DNA of 64,000 bases from Corallium rubrum (Eukaryota > Cnidaria > Anthozoa > Scleralcyonacea > Coralliidae). This document shows, piece after piece, positions 21,971 through 32,592 of this stretch. The stretch is taken from assembly GCA_964035015.1 (NCBI GenBank), contig OZ036005.1:10362012-10426011 (forward strand), in the 5' to 3' direction. The position numbers were made by a program, and so were the translations under genes. The notes beneath the pieces were generated by a model. That model saw only the letters and a program-made list of their open reading frames with translations. It was not told the DNA's origin and did no database searches. Position 1 is the stretch's first letter; every line of letters begins with the position of its first letter.

Positions 21971-22335
21971 CGTTTATGAAATAAGGTGTCCTCTACGCAC
22001 GCTGTGATTGGCTGGGCCCGGCGTGCATTTCTAGAGTATGAAGATCACGAATAACGTGGAGTGGCGTAGGATGGCGTCACCTGGCGGGAAAATTAGTTAG
22101 CAAACTTTCAAAACTCTTCATTTTATAAAACAAATAATACATACCGCTCCTGTGTATATGCACTCTTATAAAGGTATATATTTGACGTGATTTGAACACG
22201 AAAGAAGTGTAAAGACACTTGGCTATCGCCTCGTGCCTCTACTCAACGTCTTCCGTGTTCAAATGACGTCAAACGTGCCTTCATAAGACTGATAAGAGTA
22301 CATATGCAAGGAGCTTTATGTTTTATTTGTTAAAT
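21971..22335 (-). mobile_element. Family C hairpin element, copy 2 (inverted)
   Basis: Runs from TTTATGAAATAAGGTGTCCT to ATGTTTTATTTGTTAAATAT. The hairpin at 22150-22315 has the apex TTGGCTATCGCCTCGTG. Near-complete inverted match to 13585-13950. Confidence 0.75.
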
Positions 22336-22675
22336 ATACACGTCCTTCGAGGTGAATGGGATAATGTTTCAACTTTGAAAGCATTGGCTTTCACCTTCCC
22401 AATTCCCTGCATTTATAGGTGCATATACAACATACAGTACCTAAAATCCATAGTATCAACTGCAACAGACATATGCCTGGGTGATGTTGGACATGAATAA
22501 TCATTTCCTCCACATAATGGTAATAAGTCAATGTCGTGAAAAACATAACAGTTGAAATTGTCGATCTTCCCAGCCTCAATGAAGCCAATATTCATTAGTT
22601 TGGCACGATTAAAAAGTTTTTTATTAGCCTAAAAACGACAACAATTTTAGGTCAAATTAAAATTATTTAGTATAA

Positions 22676-22677
<2 letters not shown>
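22336..22677. other. No gene seen
   Basis: AT-rich, with short overlapping ORFs on both strands and no recognised domain. Confidence 0.35.

Positions 22678-22766
<89 letters not shown>
22678..22766. repeat. (AT)n microsatellite
   Basis: About 44 AT units, uninterrupted. Confidence 0.97.
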
Positions 22767-22769
<3 letters not shown>

Positions 22770-23399
22770 GAAATTCATTACTAATTCATGAGTTTTGCAG
22801 CCAATCCAATTTCAGAAATTACGTCACATGTTACCCCTGTAAACCCCATACAAACTAAAACCAATGATGCTAATTAGTTACAACCACTAGTGGATGTACA
22901 CTTTTCTGATACAACCACTACACCTTTTTCAGGTCAAATTCAGAAACGTCCAAACGAATTTCAGATAATTCAAGTGAATTTCAGAAATTTCCAAATGATA
23001 TTCAGATTTTCCAAATGATATTCAGACATTTCCAAATGATATTCAGACATTTCCAAAATGAAGCGAGAGGCTTGCACAGTAAATAGTTCGGATCAGCTGA
23101 GGGAACACATATACCTTTTTTGCCCTGCATTACTCAATAAAAAACATTCAAGTGCACTTATTGAAATAAATATAGCACTTTATGTAATCAATGCTATTGA
23201 TATGTTACAGAAGCGGTATTGAATGTCGTTTCGCGCTAATAATAAAGTGATGTTGTTATTTCAACGAGTGCAATTGAATGTTTTTTATTGAGTAATGCAG
23301 GGCAAAAAAGGTATATGTGTTCCCTCAGCTGATCCGAACTATTTACTGTTCAAGCGAACTTTAGCCTCTCGCTTCATTTTGGAAATATCTGAATATCAT

Positions 23400-24432
23400 C
23401 AGGGGCGCCGGAAGCTACTTAAGGCGGCGGGGGCAGCCATATAAAAAGGGCACTTTTCCTCAGCATTAATTTTTGCACGTGAAATAATGTTCGTCAATTT
23501 TGCTCTATAGCATAAAATAACCAAAAAGCATAACAGTATAATATAATGAACGACAATGTATTGAGAAAGAAAATTCAACCACTGAATTGTACATGTTGAT
23601 GCTACATTCCTATTTACTTTTAAGAAAATAGGGCATCAACCCTAGCTGTTTGGAGTAACGCTCTGTTGTTGATGACCCACGTTGTGAACTGCTTTGTTAA
23701 TGTCATTATTATTCCTATTATTACCATTGTTATTACACAACGAAAGCTGTATAAATAAATAAATGAAAATATGGCAAGTTAATGAATCAGAAAACACCTG
23801 CCAAATGAAAAAAAGCCTGGGCACAAGACACAGCTCAACCTCGTTCTCAGGGCCTTTCTGAAATTGGTAAGGTGGGAAAAGGTTCTGGCCGGATTCGGCA
23901 TTTTCATTGGTTGCTTGCTTTTCTTAAACATTCCTCGTGAAACATATTTATGCATAGCTTTGTGCCAGTTTACTGTTATGATCAAAAAGATCAAAAAGCT
24001 TCAAGGGGACCGCCAACGGGACAAATAGGATCACCATTACAATGAACGTCTCCCATGGGGCTGGATTATCAGAATGATTTTGCATACTAAACTAAATTGC
24101 TAATTTATTACACCCAGTATTTTTGGATGCTGTGACCAGCCGATGCCAGGGCTTTTTCCCACCCTCCAAATCTCAAAAACGCCCTGAGAACGAGGTTGGA
24201 CACAGCTAACCTAAGGCAAAAATAGTTTGCTGCTTCTGCATGTAATAAGTTCGCTTGTGAGACATTTGAGGTATTAATACAAAAGTCATTTAATGCAATA
24301 ATACAAATGGCAATTCCTGTAGAAAACATTCCTCTCACATGAACGGGCAATTGGTTGCCCCCGTGCTGCCCCCGCGCTGTGAGGGCAAGGGGGGCAGCTG
24401 CCCCCGCTGCCCCCGTGGCTCCGGCGCCCCTG
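23400..24432. mobile_element. hAT-like non-autonomous element with 8-bp TSD
   Basis: TIRs CAGGGGCGCCGGAAGC / GCTCCGGCGCCCCTG, flanked by the 8-bp TSD AATATCAT (23392-23399 and 24433-24440). CAGGGG-type TIRs with 8-bp TSDs are diagnostic of hAT. A subterminal G/C-rich tract is present at both ends (GGCGGCGGGGGCAGCC; GGGGGCAGCTGCCCCC). No transposase; a 364-bp MITE sits inside. Confidence 0.92.
23835..24198. mobile_element. 364-bp MITE nested in the hAT-like element
   Basis: Inverted ends (T)CAACCTCGTTCTCAGGGC, flanked by GACACAGC at 23827-23834 and 24199-24206. TSD length is 7 or 8 bp depending on where the first TIR base is placed. The arms share GGTGGGAAAA near 23870 and 24160. Confidence 0.8.
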
Positions 24433-24667
24433 AATATCATTTGGAAATGTCTGAAATTCATTTGAAAATGTCTGAATATCATTAGGAAAATCTGAATATC
24501 ATTTGGAAATGTCTGAAATTCATTTGGACAATCTGAATATCATTTGGAAGTGTCTGAAATTCGTTTGGAAGTTTCTGAATTTGACCTGAAAAAGGTGTAG
24601 TGCTTGTAACTAATTAGCAAATTAGCATCTCAATATCCCAAAGGAATTTTTACTATTTATTCATTTC

Positions 24668-24931
<264 letters not shown>

Positions 24932-24965
24932 AGTAATTGATGAATTTCATTCAGATTGTTCCAAG

Positions 24966-25005
24966 CTACACTGATGAGCTGTAGTACAGCGAAACACGTG
25001 TCTGT
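24966..25005 (+). ncRNA. Hammerhead ribozyme, type I, copy 1 (family 1)
   Basis: Core CUGAUGA (24971-24977), stem II GCTGT/ACAGC with loop AGT (24978-24990), then GAA plus A15.1 (24991-24994). Helix III is the self-complementary ACACGTGT, ending in the GUC cleavage triplet at about 25002. Helix I pairs CTACA (24966-24970) with TGTAG just after the cleavage site. All conserved core positions are present. The minimal palindromic helix III suggests cleavage as a dimer of two ribozymes, as known for other short-helix-III hammerheads. Confidence 0.9.
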
Positions 25006-25241
25006 AGATTGAACTATGTACGCTCCTTCACTTCGGTGTTGTTGAGCACTCTGTGAAGTTGCCGTGGGTACCTATTAGCGATAATGCAACGCTCACTACC
25101 CTTGTGGAAGTTTGAGCACTCTGGGCCCATGCGCACTTCACGCTATCTGAATGTACTTCACCGATGCTGTCCCACATGCGGTTGTCACCGACGATCGCAT
25201 GTGTATAAGTAATTGATGAATTTCATTCAGATTGTTCCAAG

Positions 25242-25281
25242 CTACACTGATGAGCTGTAGTACAGCGAAACACGTGTCTGT
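25242..25281 (+). ncRNA. Hammerhead ribozyme, type I, copy 2 (family 1)
   Basis: Identical in core, stems and cleavage triplet to copy 1, 276 bp downstream (CUGAUGA at 25247). Cleavage at both copies would release a unit-length 276-nt RNA. Confidence 0.9.
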
Positions 25282-25287
25282 AGATTG

Positions 25288-25866
<579 letters not shown>

Positions 25867-25949
25867 ATATATATATAATTAGTTATTTGAGTATTGAGTA
25901 CTAAATTCGTTTTCAATATAGGTGTCAAATTTTCAATAAAGTGTCAGTA

Positions 25950-26545
25950 GGTTCGTAACATCTCACGATGTAGCATAACGTCTTAAAACATAACGTAGCT
26001 CCTTACAACGTAGCGTAACAGGGATCTTAAAGATCTTAGTGTAATGTCTTAACGTAGCGTAACGTCTCACAACGTAGTGTGATGTCTTACAACGTAGCGT
26101 AACGTCTTACAACGCAGTGTAATGTCATACAATGCAGCGTAACGTCTTACAACGTAGCGTAACGTCTTACAACGTAGCGTAATGTCTTACAACGTAATGT
26201 AATGTCATATACTGTAGCGTAATGTCTTACAACGTAGTGTAATGTAATGTCATACAATGTAGTGTAATGTCTTACAACGTAATGTAATGTAATGTCATAC
26301 AATGTAGTGTAATGTCTTACAACGTAGTGTAATGTCTTACAACGTAATGTAATGTAATGTCATACAATGTAGTGTAATGTCTTACAACGTAGTGTAATGT
26401 CTTACAACGTAATGTAATGTCATACAATGTAGTGTAATGTCTTACAACGTAATGTAATGTAATGTCATACAATATAGCGTAATGTCTTACAATGTAGCGT
26501 AATGTCTTAAAACATAGTGTAACGTCTCAAAACATACGGCATATT
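25950..26545. repeat. About 20-bp minisatellite (ACAACGTAGYGTAAYGTCTT)
   Basis: About 28 degenerate copies, with local higher-order variants where GTAATGTAATGTCATACA alternates with the basic unit. No coding frame. Confidence 0.9.
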
Positions 26546-26702
26546 GGTGTATTTCATCATAGCGAACTGACTCTTGCAATAAGGCATAATGTGAGTCTTA
26601 CAACGTACAGTAGTGTAATCCACATCGCGTCCACATATCAAATCATACACGATACGCGACGTAGTCTAGCTGATACAGTATGTGATAAGAATACAAAATA
26701 CG

Positions 26703-27962
26703 TATATATGGGCAATTCCATGTAACAGACATTACACAGTTTGCCAAAATATGTTGGGAAATAAGTTTATTTATTTTTTTTCGGACCGTATTTTACCAAA
26801 TCCTGCTTTCTGATTGGCTAACGAGCGGTCCGTATGAGCCCGTACGGACCGCTCAAAATAATTTGTTTTTTTAAATGTGTTTTATAGGCCGTAAAATATT
26901 CTTAAAACGTTTGAAAATAAACTTAAACGAAATCAAAAATTTTGAAATCGAGTTTTTCATCCGTGAAAGAGACCTAAAATCTAATTTTCTTTTTCGAAAG
27001 AAACAGCAGAAACTTCCCTTTTTTATTCACTCTAAACACTGATGAAGACCAAAAGGACCAAGCGAAGATAATTAAAAAAAATAAATATGTTATTTACCGT
27101 TTTGGTCGGTCCGTATAGAGAAATATTTCCCTTGGTCTCAAAAACGACCCTCGGCCTGCGGCCTCGGGCAGTTTTTGAGACCTCGGGAAATATTTCTCTA
27201 TACGGACCTCCCAGCCGGTAAATCACAAATATATATATTTTTCCCACTTTCGCTGTCAAATTTCATTTTGAATTAGAAATTCTGATAATTGAACAACAAC
27301 AATTGGGGTACAACGGATTAATTATTCAAAGTATGTTGTCAAATTTCATATATTTACAATTACAATTATGTAACGGACATTACTCTAGAAAAGACATGCT
27401 TATTTTACTACATTTTCAGACAAAATTATCATCTCAATTACAACGATTGTTGCAACAAAATACCTGAAGTGTGAATCTATATGTATACATACTTTAAAAT
27501 ATATTTGTACATATTGGATAAAATTTGAACCTTTTTGGAATAAATGATGATTTTGTGTGTATTACACAGGAGTTGTAACGGACATTACACTTTTGTCTCA
27601 TGCCTCTTATTTAACGATTCTTGATCACAAAGTTACACAATTCTATAGATGATTAGATTAAAAACTTAATTTAATCAATTCTAATATTTTTGAACATACA
27701 ATTCGACCAAATAGTTTTCATCTTTTTTTGTAAATAAAATATAGTATGAAAGCACTGTAAATTTGCATTTAAAAACCTTAATTACATGTAAAACGTTAAT
27801 TAAGAAGTCTAATTTTGAGGAATAACATTAAATTATTGTAAAAAATTCCCTAAAAAATAGATATTTCCCAAAAATTTAGGCAACAACGATATCATTTTCT
27901 TAGCCTATAAGTAACTTGAAAAATCCACATCAAGTGCATTTAAGCGTGGAATCGCCCATATA
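26703..27962. mobile_element. Candidate 1.26-kb element with TATATGGGCRATTCCA ends
   Basis: GTATATATGGGCAATTCCATG at the left and the inverted GTGGAATCGCCCATATATAC at the right form the ends. Three internal GTAACGGACATTAC motifs (one variant at 26723, then 27370 and 27573) are evenly scattered. Holds a hairpin at 27085-27240 (arms TCGGTCCGTATAGAGAAATA; apex CCTCGGCCTGCGGCCTCGGG) and a smaller GCGGTCCGTATGAGCCC palindrome near 26825. No transposase. Confidence 0.55.
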
Positions 27963-28247
27963 TACAGTGTGTATCAAAAACCTGAACCCTTGGAAAACAA
28001 CCTATTGTATAGTAGTTTGAAAGCCCTAAGCACTTCGCTGAACCCACAGATGCGTAAAACACACGGTCTTATACACCTGGGAAATTACGATAACTTGAAG
28101 TGTATGCATGGTGAAAGTATTTAAAAGCTTTTTCTCTTCCTGTTTAACTTATGTGCTGATTAATTTATAACGTAGCGCTTTTAGGGCTTTCAAACAACTG
28201 CAATAGGTTGTTTTCTAAGGGTTCATTTTTTTTTGATATACACTGTA
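27963..28247. mobile_element. Mariner-like MITE, TA flanks, 285 bp
   Basis: TIRs start TACAGTGTGTATCAAAAACC; the inverted end reads TACAGTGTATATCAAAAAAA. Subterminal CAACCTATTG and TTTGAAAGCCCTAA blocks are mirrored. The end sequence and TA dinucleotide fit Tc1/mariner. Confidence 0.85.
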
Positions 28248-28281
28248 TATATAAATTACGAACGCAGCCAGGTGAAGAATC

Positions 28282-29166
28282 AGACATAGTTTAACGCTAC
28301 TCTGGCTTAAAAGTTTTTTGAACGTAGCTTAAAAAGTTACTGTTCATGACCCAACGTTTCGACACTACGATCTAGTGTCTTCATCAGGGGTGATCGTTGT
28401 GAAGACGGGTTCGATATTTACACTCTCATAGAACCACTGATGATGTTATCTATCAGCAAGATGCAAATAGGGAAAAAGTAATACGTGCAAAACCAACCAT
28501 GCGATTGCGTGGGATAATTCAAAAATTATCACTACCAACCATGGTACGACCAAAGACGTTGTTCGAAAGCTTGGCACATCTATACGCATAAAAATCTCGC
28601 AAGTTGTTACAGCATTGTTGCCTGAACAATGCTGTAACAACTAGCAACAATGCTGTAACAACTTGTTGACATATGTGAACAACATTGATAAATGAACAAC
28701 ACTATTCATCATTGTTTCAACAAGTTGTTACTGCTTGATGAAACAACAACCGTTGTTCACGCATGTTGTACCAACCGAAGGAAGTGTTGATACATCAACC
28801 ATGTTCACCATTGTTGTAACATTGTTGTTCATCATTGTTATTTCGTCATGCTGTTACAACATGTTGTATCATGTGCGAACAACGTTGTTGGCTATCAAAA
28901 ATGTGCTGTTGGAACAACTTGTTCATGACTGTTGATTTATCCGTGAACAAGTTGTTTGAATCATAAGTGAACAAATTGCTGACAACTTGTTCACGGCGAG
29001 CAGCACAACATTGTTCACGGCGAGCAGGACAACATGCTCCATTAAATCGTCATGACGGCGGTCTAGTACCGGAAACCTATTTGCATCTTGTTGATAGGTA
29101 ACGTCATCAATGGTTCTGTTCAAAAAAACTTTTTTAAAAGCCATCTGGAGTACGTTAAACTATGTC
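28282..29166. mobile_element. Inverted-repeat element with internal GTTGTT-rich repeats and hammerhead-like core
   Basis: The ends mirror each other: GACATAGTTTAACGCTACTC versus the inverted 3' end, and GATGCAAATAGG (28457 region) versus 29081-29092. The interior (28600-29050) is built of degenerate AACAATGTTGTTCA-type words, as in the ends of the 3.75-kb element at 35248. The minus strand at about 28360-28398 carries CUGAUGA, a long stem II and GAAACG. Confidence 0.6.
28358..28400 (-). ncRNA. Hammerhead-like core, uncertain type
   Basis: Minus strand: CTGATGA, stem II GACACTA / TAGTGTC, then GAAACG. The stem II pairing and spacing are good, but helix I and a clear cleavage-site helix are not found, so it may be a decayed ribozyme or chance. 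Confidence 0.35.
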
Positions 29167-29923
29167 AAATATGTACATACTGGCAAGGTACATGTCATGT
29201 AAATTCAGTTTCTGAGAACAATACCTGTTCAATAATAAAGATACGATAGTGTATTTCTTGACTTTTTAGAAATGGATGCATATATCGTAAAAAGACACCT
29301 AAATGCTTGTAACGGTCTCGGTAAGGAATAATTATGGCCACCTAAGAAAATTAACAAAAGAAACCAAGCTCAAGACTAGACCAAATCGATTCACTTACTG
29401 GTACTGTAGTGGTTTTTATTTATTTATTTATTTATTTATTTAATATTTAATTAATTAATTAATTAATTAATTAATTACATGTAATCAGCCAGAATAAAAT
29501 ACTAAAAACAAATTCTGATCAGAAAGAGTTCAATGACTAATAATACAGAATGACCGAATGATATGGTGATTGACGATTCTCCTCTCTCACAACAAAGTGA
29601 ACTTTGTAATACACAGATCTATAATAGATTGATGAATTCAACAACCACATGTAAGGTATCTGTGAAAAAGATACCTGAAGAGTGACCAAACAACACTGGT
29701 CACAGTGAACAGAGAAGAAATTAAGACACTATAACAACCTCAGATCAGATGATGAGCAATGATTATAAAGGTTTACAATCCATACAACCTGATGATCAGT
29801 GAGTTGTAATTAACAATTATTTTTTTCTTTTTAATCAGTATTAATTAATTTTCTAATTAACTATCAATTAATTTTCTAATTAATTAATTAATTAATTATT
29901 AATTAATTTTCTAATTAATTAAC

Positions 29924-29929
<6 letters not shown>
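29167..29929. repeat. Intergenic with (TTTA)n and (TTAA)n-type tracts
   Basis: (TTTA)n and (ATTA)n occur at 29414-29476, and repeated TTAATTAATTTTCTAATTAA words at 29838-29925. No gene seen. Confidence 0.7.

Positions 29930-29976
<47 letters not shown>
29930..29976. repeat. (AT)n microsatellite
   Basis: Left flank of the second retrozyme. Confidence 0.95.
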
Positions 29977-30020
29977 CTACAGACGGTACCGTTTCGGCCT
30001 TTCGGGCCTCATCAGTGTAG
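29977..30020 (-). ncRNA. Hammerhead ribozyme, type I, copy 1 (family 2)
   Basis: On the minus strand: CTACA, CUGAUGA, stem II GGCC-CGAAA-GGCC, GAA, a self-complementary helix III ACGGTACCGT, then the cleavage C and TGTAG closing helix I. The predicted cut lies between plus-strand positions 29981 and 29982. Every core position is canonical. Confidence 0.92.
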
Positions 30021-30205
30021 TGCTGATGAGCAGGATGAAGGTAACTGCTTATGAGTCACCTTTGATGTCTCACAAAATGTGGGAAATCAAAACCATGCCA
30101 GAGCGCTCAAACTGCAAGCAGTGAGCGTGCGCACAATGCGTAAGCGGCAATGGCTCATCCTGTAGAGCGCTCAATATGACCTAAAGGTCATAGAGCGATA
30201 TCTAA

Positions 30206-30249
30206 CTACAGACGGTACCGTTTCGGCCTTTCGGGCCTCATCAGTGTAG
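30206..30249 (-). ncRNA. Hammerhead ribozyme, type I, copy 2 (family 2)
   Basis: Identical to copy 1, 229 bp away; together they delimit a unit-length 229-nt RNA. Confidence 0.92.
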
Positions 30250-30429
30250 TGCTGATGAGCAGGATGAAGGTAACTGCTTATGAGTCACCTTTGATGTCTC
30301 ACAAAATGTGGGAAATAAAAACCATGCCAGAGCGCTCAAACTGCAAGCAGTGAGCGTGCGCACAATGCGTAAGCGGCAATGGCTCATCCTGTAGAGCGCT
30401 CAATATGACCTAAAGGTCATAGAGCGATA

Positions 30430-30433
<4 letters not shown>

Positions 30434-30461
<28 letters not shown>
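30434..30461. repeat. (AT)n microsatellite
   Basis: Right flank of the second retrozyme. Confidence 0.9.
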
Positions 30462-30463
<2 letters not shown>

Positions 30464-30485
30464 CATGTACAATTTGTATTTACAC

Positions 30486-30922
30486 CATGGTAGTCAAAGG
30501 GTTAACCGGGTCAAGTGCCTATGAAACGAAAATTAAATTTGTCTTATTTGAAATCTGGACACTTAAAATGGTGGAGTAACATCCTTAGTTTGCAATTTTT
30601 TGGCCTTTCCTATTATCAAATATTATAATTACTCACTTGAAGATCTACATGTTAGTGTTGTGAGTGTGTACATGCTTTATTCAAATTAATTTGGTTTGAT
30701 AATAGAAAAGCTATTTAACCTTCTCCAATAGCTCATTATGCATCATTCTACGACATCAAAATGTTTAATTGGCATATCAAGCAAACTAAAATATCTTGAG
30801 AACAAAGCAAGGTAACAAAAAACTGCCAAAGATATTACTCTATAATTTTTTCAAATAAGACAAACTTAATTTTCGTTTCATTTATAAGCACTTTAACCCT
30901 TTGACTGTGTAACCAGCCAAAA
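30486..30922. mobile_element. Inverted-repeat element, about 435 bp
   Basis: The left arm (GTCAAAGGGTTAACC ... GAAACGAAAATTAAATTTGT) is mirrored at 30847-30918 (ACAAACTTAATTTTCGTTTC ... GGTTAAAG in complement), about 65 bp per arm. TSD not resolved. Confidence 0.65.
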
Positions 30923-31514
30923 TCAATTATCTGTCGAGAAAATGCCAGATGAATATTGTACTTGATCAAGTTAGGGTCTTTAGTACTAACCCTATTATTA
31001 ACTATCCCTATCATCTCTCCCTTAAATAAAAATCCACTACAGTGGAGACAGATCATCATACCAAAACACCATTAAACCAGGATATACCAATATTATATAA
31101 ATTATATAGTACATGTACTCTGACTGGTACCTTTTTATCACTGTGACATGTGCAATTTGTAGGTTTGTACCAACCACCATTCTGAACAAATGTGAGATTT
31201 TTTTCTAGTTCTCTCATATTAACATCAGACAAATCCACCTTGAATATTGTAGCTGGAGTGAAAATTGAACAGAATATTTTTATTGCATCGCTTTCAAAAG
31301 TGCACATTACCCACCGAGATTTGATATGCACATTGAAAACCTTAAAATAGCCATATATAATTAATAACTTCCCAGGTTGAGAATCTTGCCAATATCTTGC
31401 CAAGATCTTGTTTAACCTCTTGACTACCTGGGGTCTTCCTTTGATGAGGAAAATCATCTGGTGTTAGCCAGAGTAAAATACTAAAGGTGCATCTACATGC
31501 ATGCTTAGAGGCAA
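30923..31514. other. No confident gene
   Basis: A 133-codon minus-strand ORF (31056-31457) covers much of this stretch, but its sequence shows no family I recognise and its upstream part overlaps a dispersed repeat. Treated as unassigned. Confidence 0.35.
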
Positions 31515-31815
31515 GAACCTCGATCTCTGATCTCCTTGGGGGGTCCGGGGGCATGCTCCCCAGAAAATTTTGGATTTCTAGGGTCTTGGAAACACTATTT
31601 CCTGCATTTTGAGGCAAGTATTTAAGAGTAATCTGAAAGCTACAAATTATATAATTTTGTTGAAATCAAACCACCAGAACATAGAATGATACACGTCAGA
31701 ATATCTTTAGATTTATTACAAACAAGTCATAAATCTAAAAACAGGTTGGAGGCATTTTGTACAGACCCTAAGTATTGTAATTTATGGCATATGCATTGCC
31801 TGCAATATACAATAC
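31515..31815 (+). repeat. Dispersed repeat family G, copy 1
   Basis: Matches 55202-55490 over about 300 bp: CATGCTCCCC, AAAATTTTGGATTTCTAGGG, ACACTATTTCCTGCATTTTG, then AACATAGAATGATACACGTC and AAACAGGTTGGA. Fragments occur at about 3350, 62675 and 63130. Confidence 0.75.
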
Positions 31816-32363
31816 AAGGTCCGACATTATTCGGTCTTAATCGAATCTCAAACGCTGAAGCCAGATACATCACGCTAAAAAAAAGATTACGAGTGTAAAC
31901 TATGCCGTTTATTATACTGCGATCGAATTTAAATTACTCTCGGAAGTTTTATACGTTTTCTGCTTCGAACTGGTTTTAGTTTAGGTTCCTTGAATGAACG
32001 AGTATCTGTTTCTTTTTATATCTGTCGAATACGGTAAATGGACTGTAAGAAAGCCTTACGGACGAGAAACGTCGGTATAAATACATATTCTGTGCGACAA
32101 AGCCGATCGCCGTGCCATACGAGTTCAGCTTTTATTGGTAAATATCCATGTGTTCTGTTCCCCCGCGCGGATCTTTCAAACCAAAGACCAAACAATGTCG
32201 GACCTTGACTTGTACTAGTTGAAAAGATCCGACAGGCAAAGTCGAAATAAACTGTATTGCGCACGCGTTCTGTCAATGTCGGACCTATAGCCGGAGAACA
32301 ACAAGGTCCGGGTGTCGGACCTATAACCACGGCGAACAAAATAATATAAAATCTTGACCTTAC
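31816..32363. other. No gene seen; AGGTCCGACATT repeats
   Basis: AAGGTCCGACATTATTCGGTC (about 31818) recurs inverted near 32190-32205 and again as TGTCGGACCT near 32277 and 32313, which marks a small repeat element. A GAGAAACGTCGG segment at 32062 faintly resembles the 3' half of a hammerhead-like core. Confidence 0.4.
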
Positions 32364-32496
32364 CTATTGATTGTAGTCTTTGATTGTAATATCTCTGCTG
32401 TTTAATATACATCGATAAAGTAACTAGAAAACACAATGTTGGTAAGATATAAATACAAAAATAAATTAAACGTTCCTTCGATCGTCTTAGAGGCAT
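32364..32496 (-). CDS. Possible first coding exon with a signal anchor
   Basis: Minus-strand ATG in the context ATAATATGCC opens 44 codons plus one base: MPLRRSKERL, then the hydrophobic LIYFCIYILPTLCFLVTL, then a Gln/Tyr/Arg-rich stretch, ending at a good donor (ATAG followed by GTAAGG). A short basic N-terminus followed by one membrane segment is the layout of Golgi type II enzymes. No downstream exon was identified to the left, so the product is unknown. Confidence 0.35.
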
Positions 32497-32592
32497 ATTA
32501 TGAACGTTCCTTGACTTGGCCGTGGCTAGCTTTCCTAAAAAAGGCCTGGGAACGGGAAATTAATACATAGTCGCCCAAGTATCTAAAATTCG

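Larger units (their letters stand above)
22865..24629. mobile_element. Foldback element with tandem-repeat arms, carrying nested insertions
   Basis: The ends are inverted: GATGCTAATTAGTTACAA ... and ...TTGTAACTAATTAGCAAATT. Each arm contains CACCTTTTTCAGGTCAAATT and tandem ~22-bp units of AAATGATATTCAGACATTTCC. The inner arms (23055-23162 / 23270-23392) share GAAGCGAGAGGC, AGTTCGGATCAGCTGAGGGA and TTTTTTGCCCTGCATTACTC. The right arm is interrupted by a 1,033-bp hAT-like element; without it the element is about 720 bp. Tandem repeats in inverted arms are the hallmark of foldback elements. Confidence 0.8.
29977..30433 (-). mobile_element. Hammerhead-ribozyme retrozyme, family 2 (2.0 tandem units of 229 bp)
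   Basis: Two almost identical units (29977-30205 and 30206-30433) between (AT)n tracts, each with a minus-strand hammerhead. Only isolated differences are seen (e.g. ATCAAAACC versus ATAAAAACC). The minus-strand body shares the order TTGAGCGCTCT ... TTGCCG ... CGCTCACT ... AGTTTGAGCGCTCTGG with the plus strand of family 1, so both derive from one superfamily. No ORF. Confidence 0.87.
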
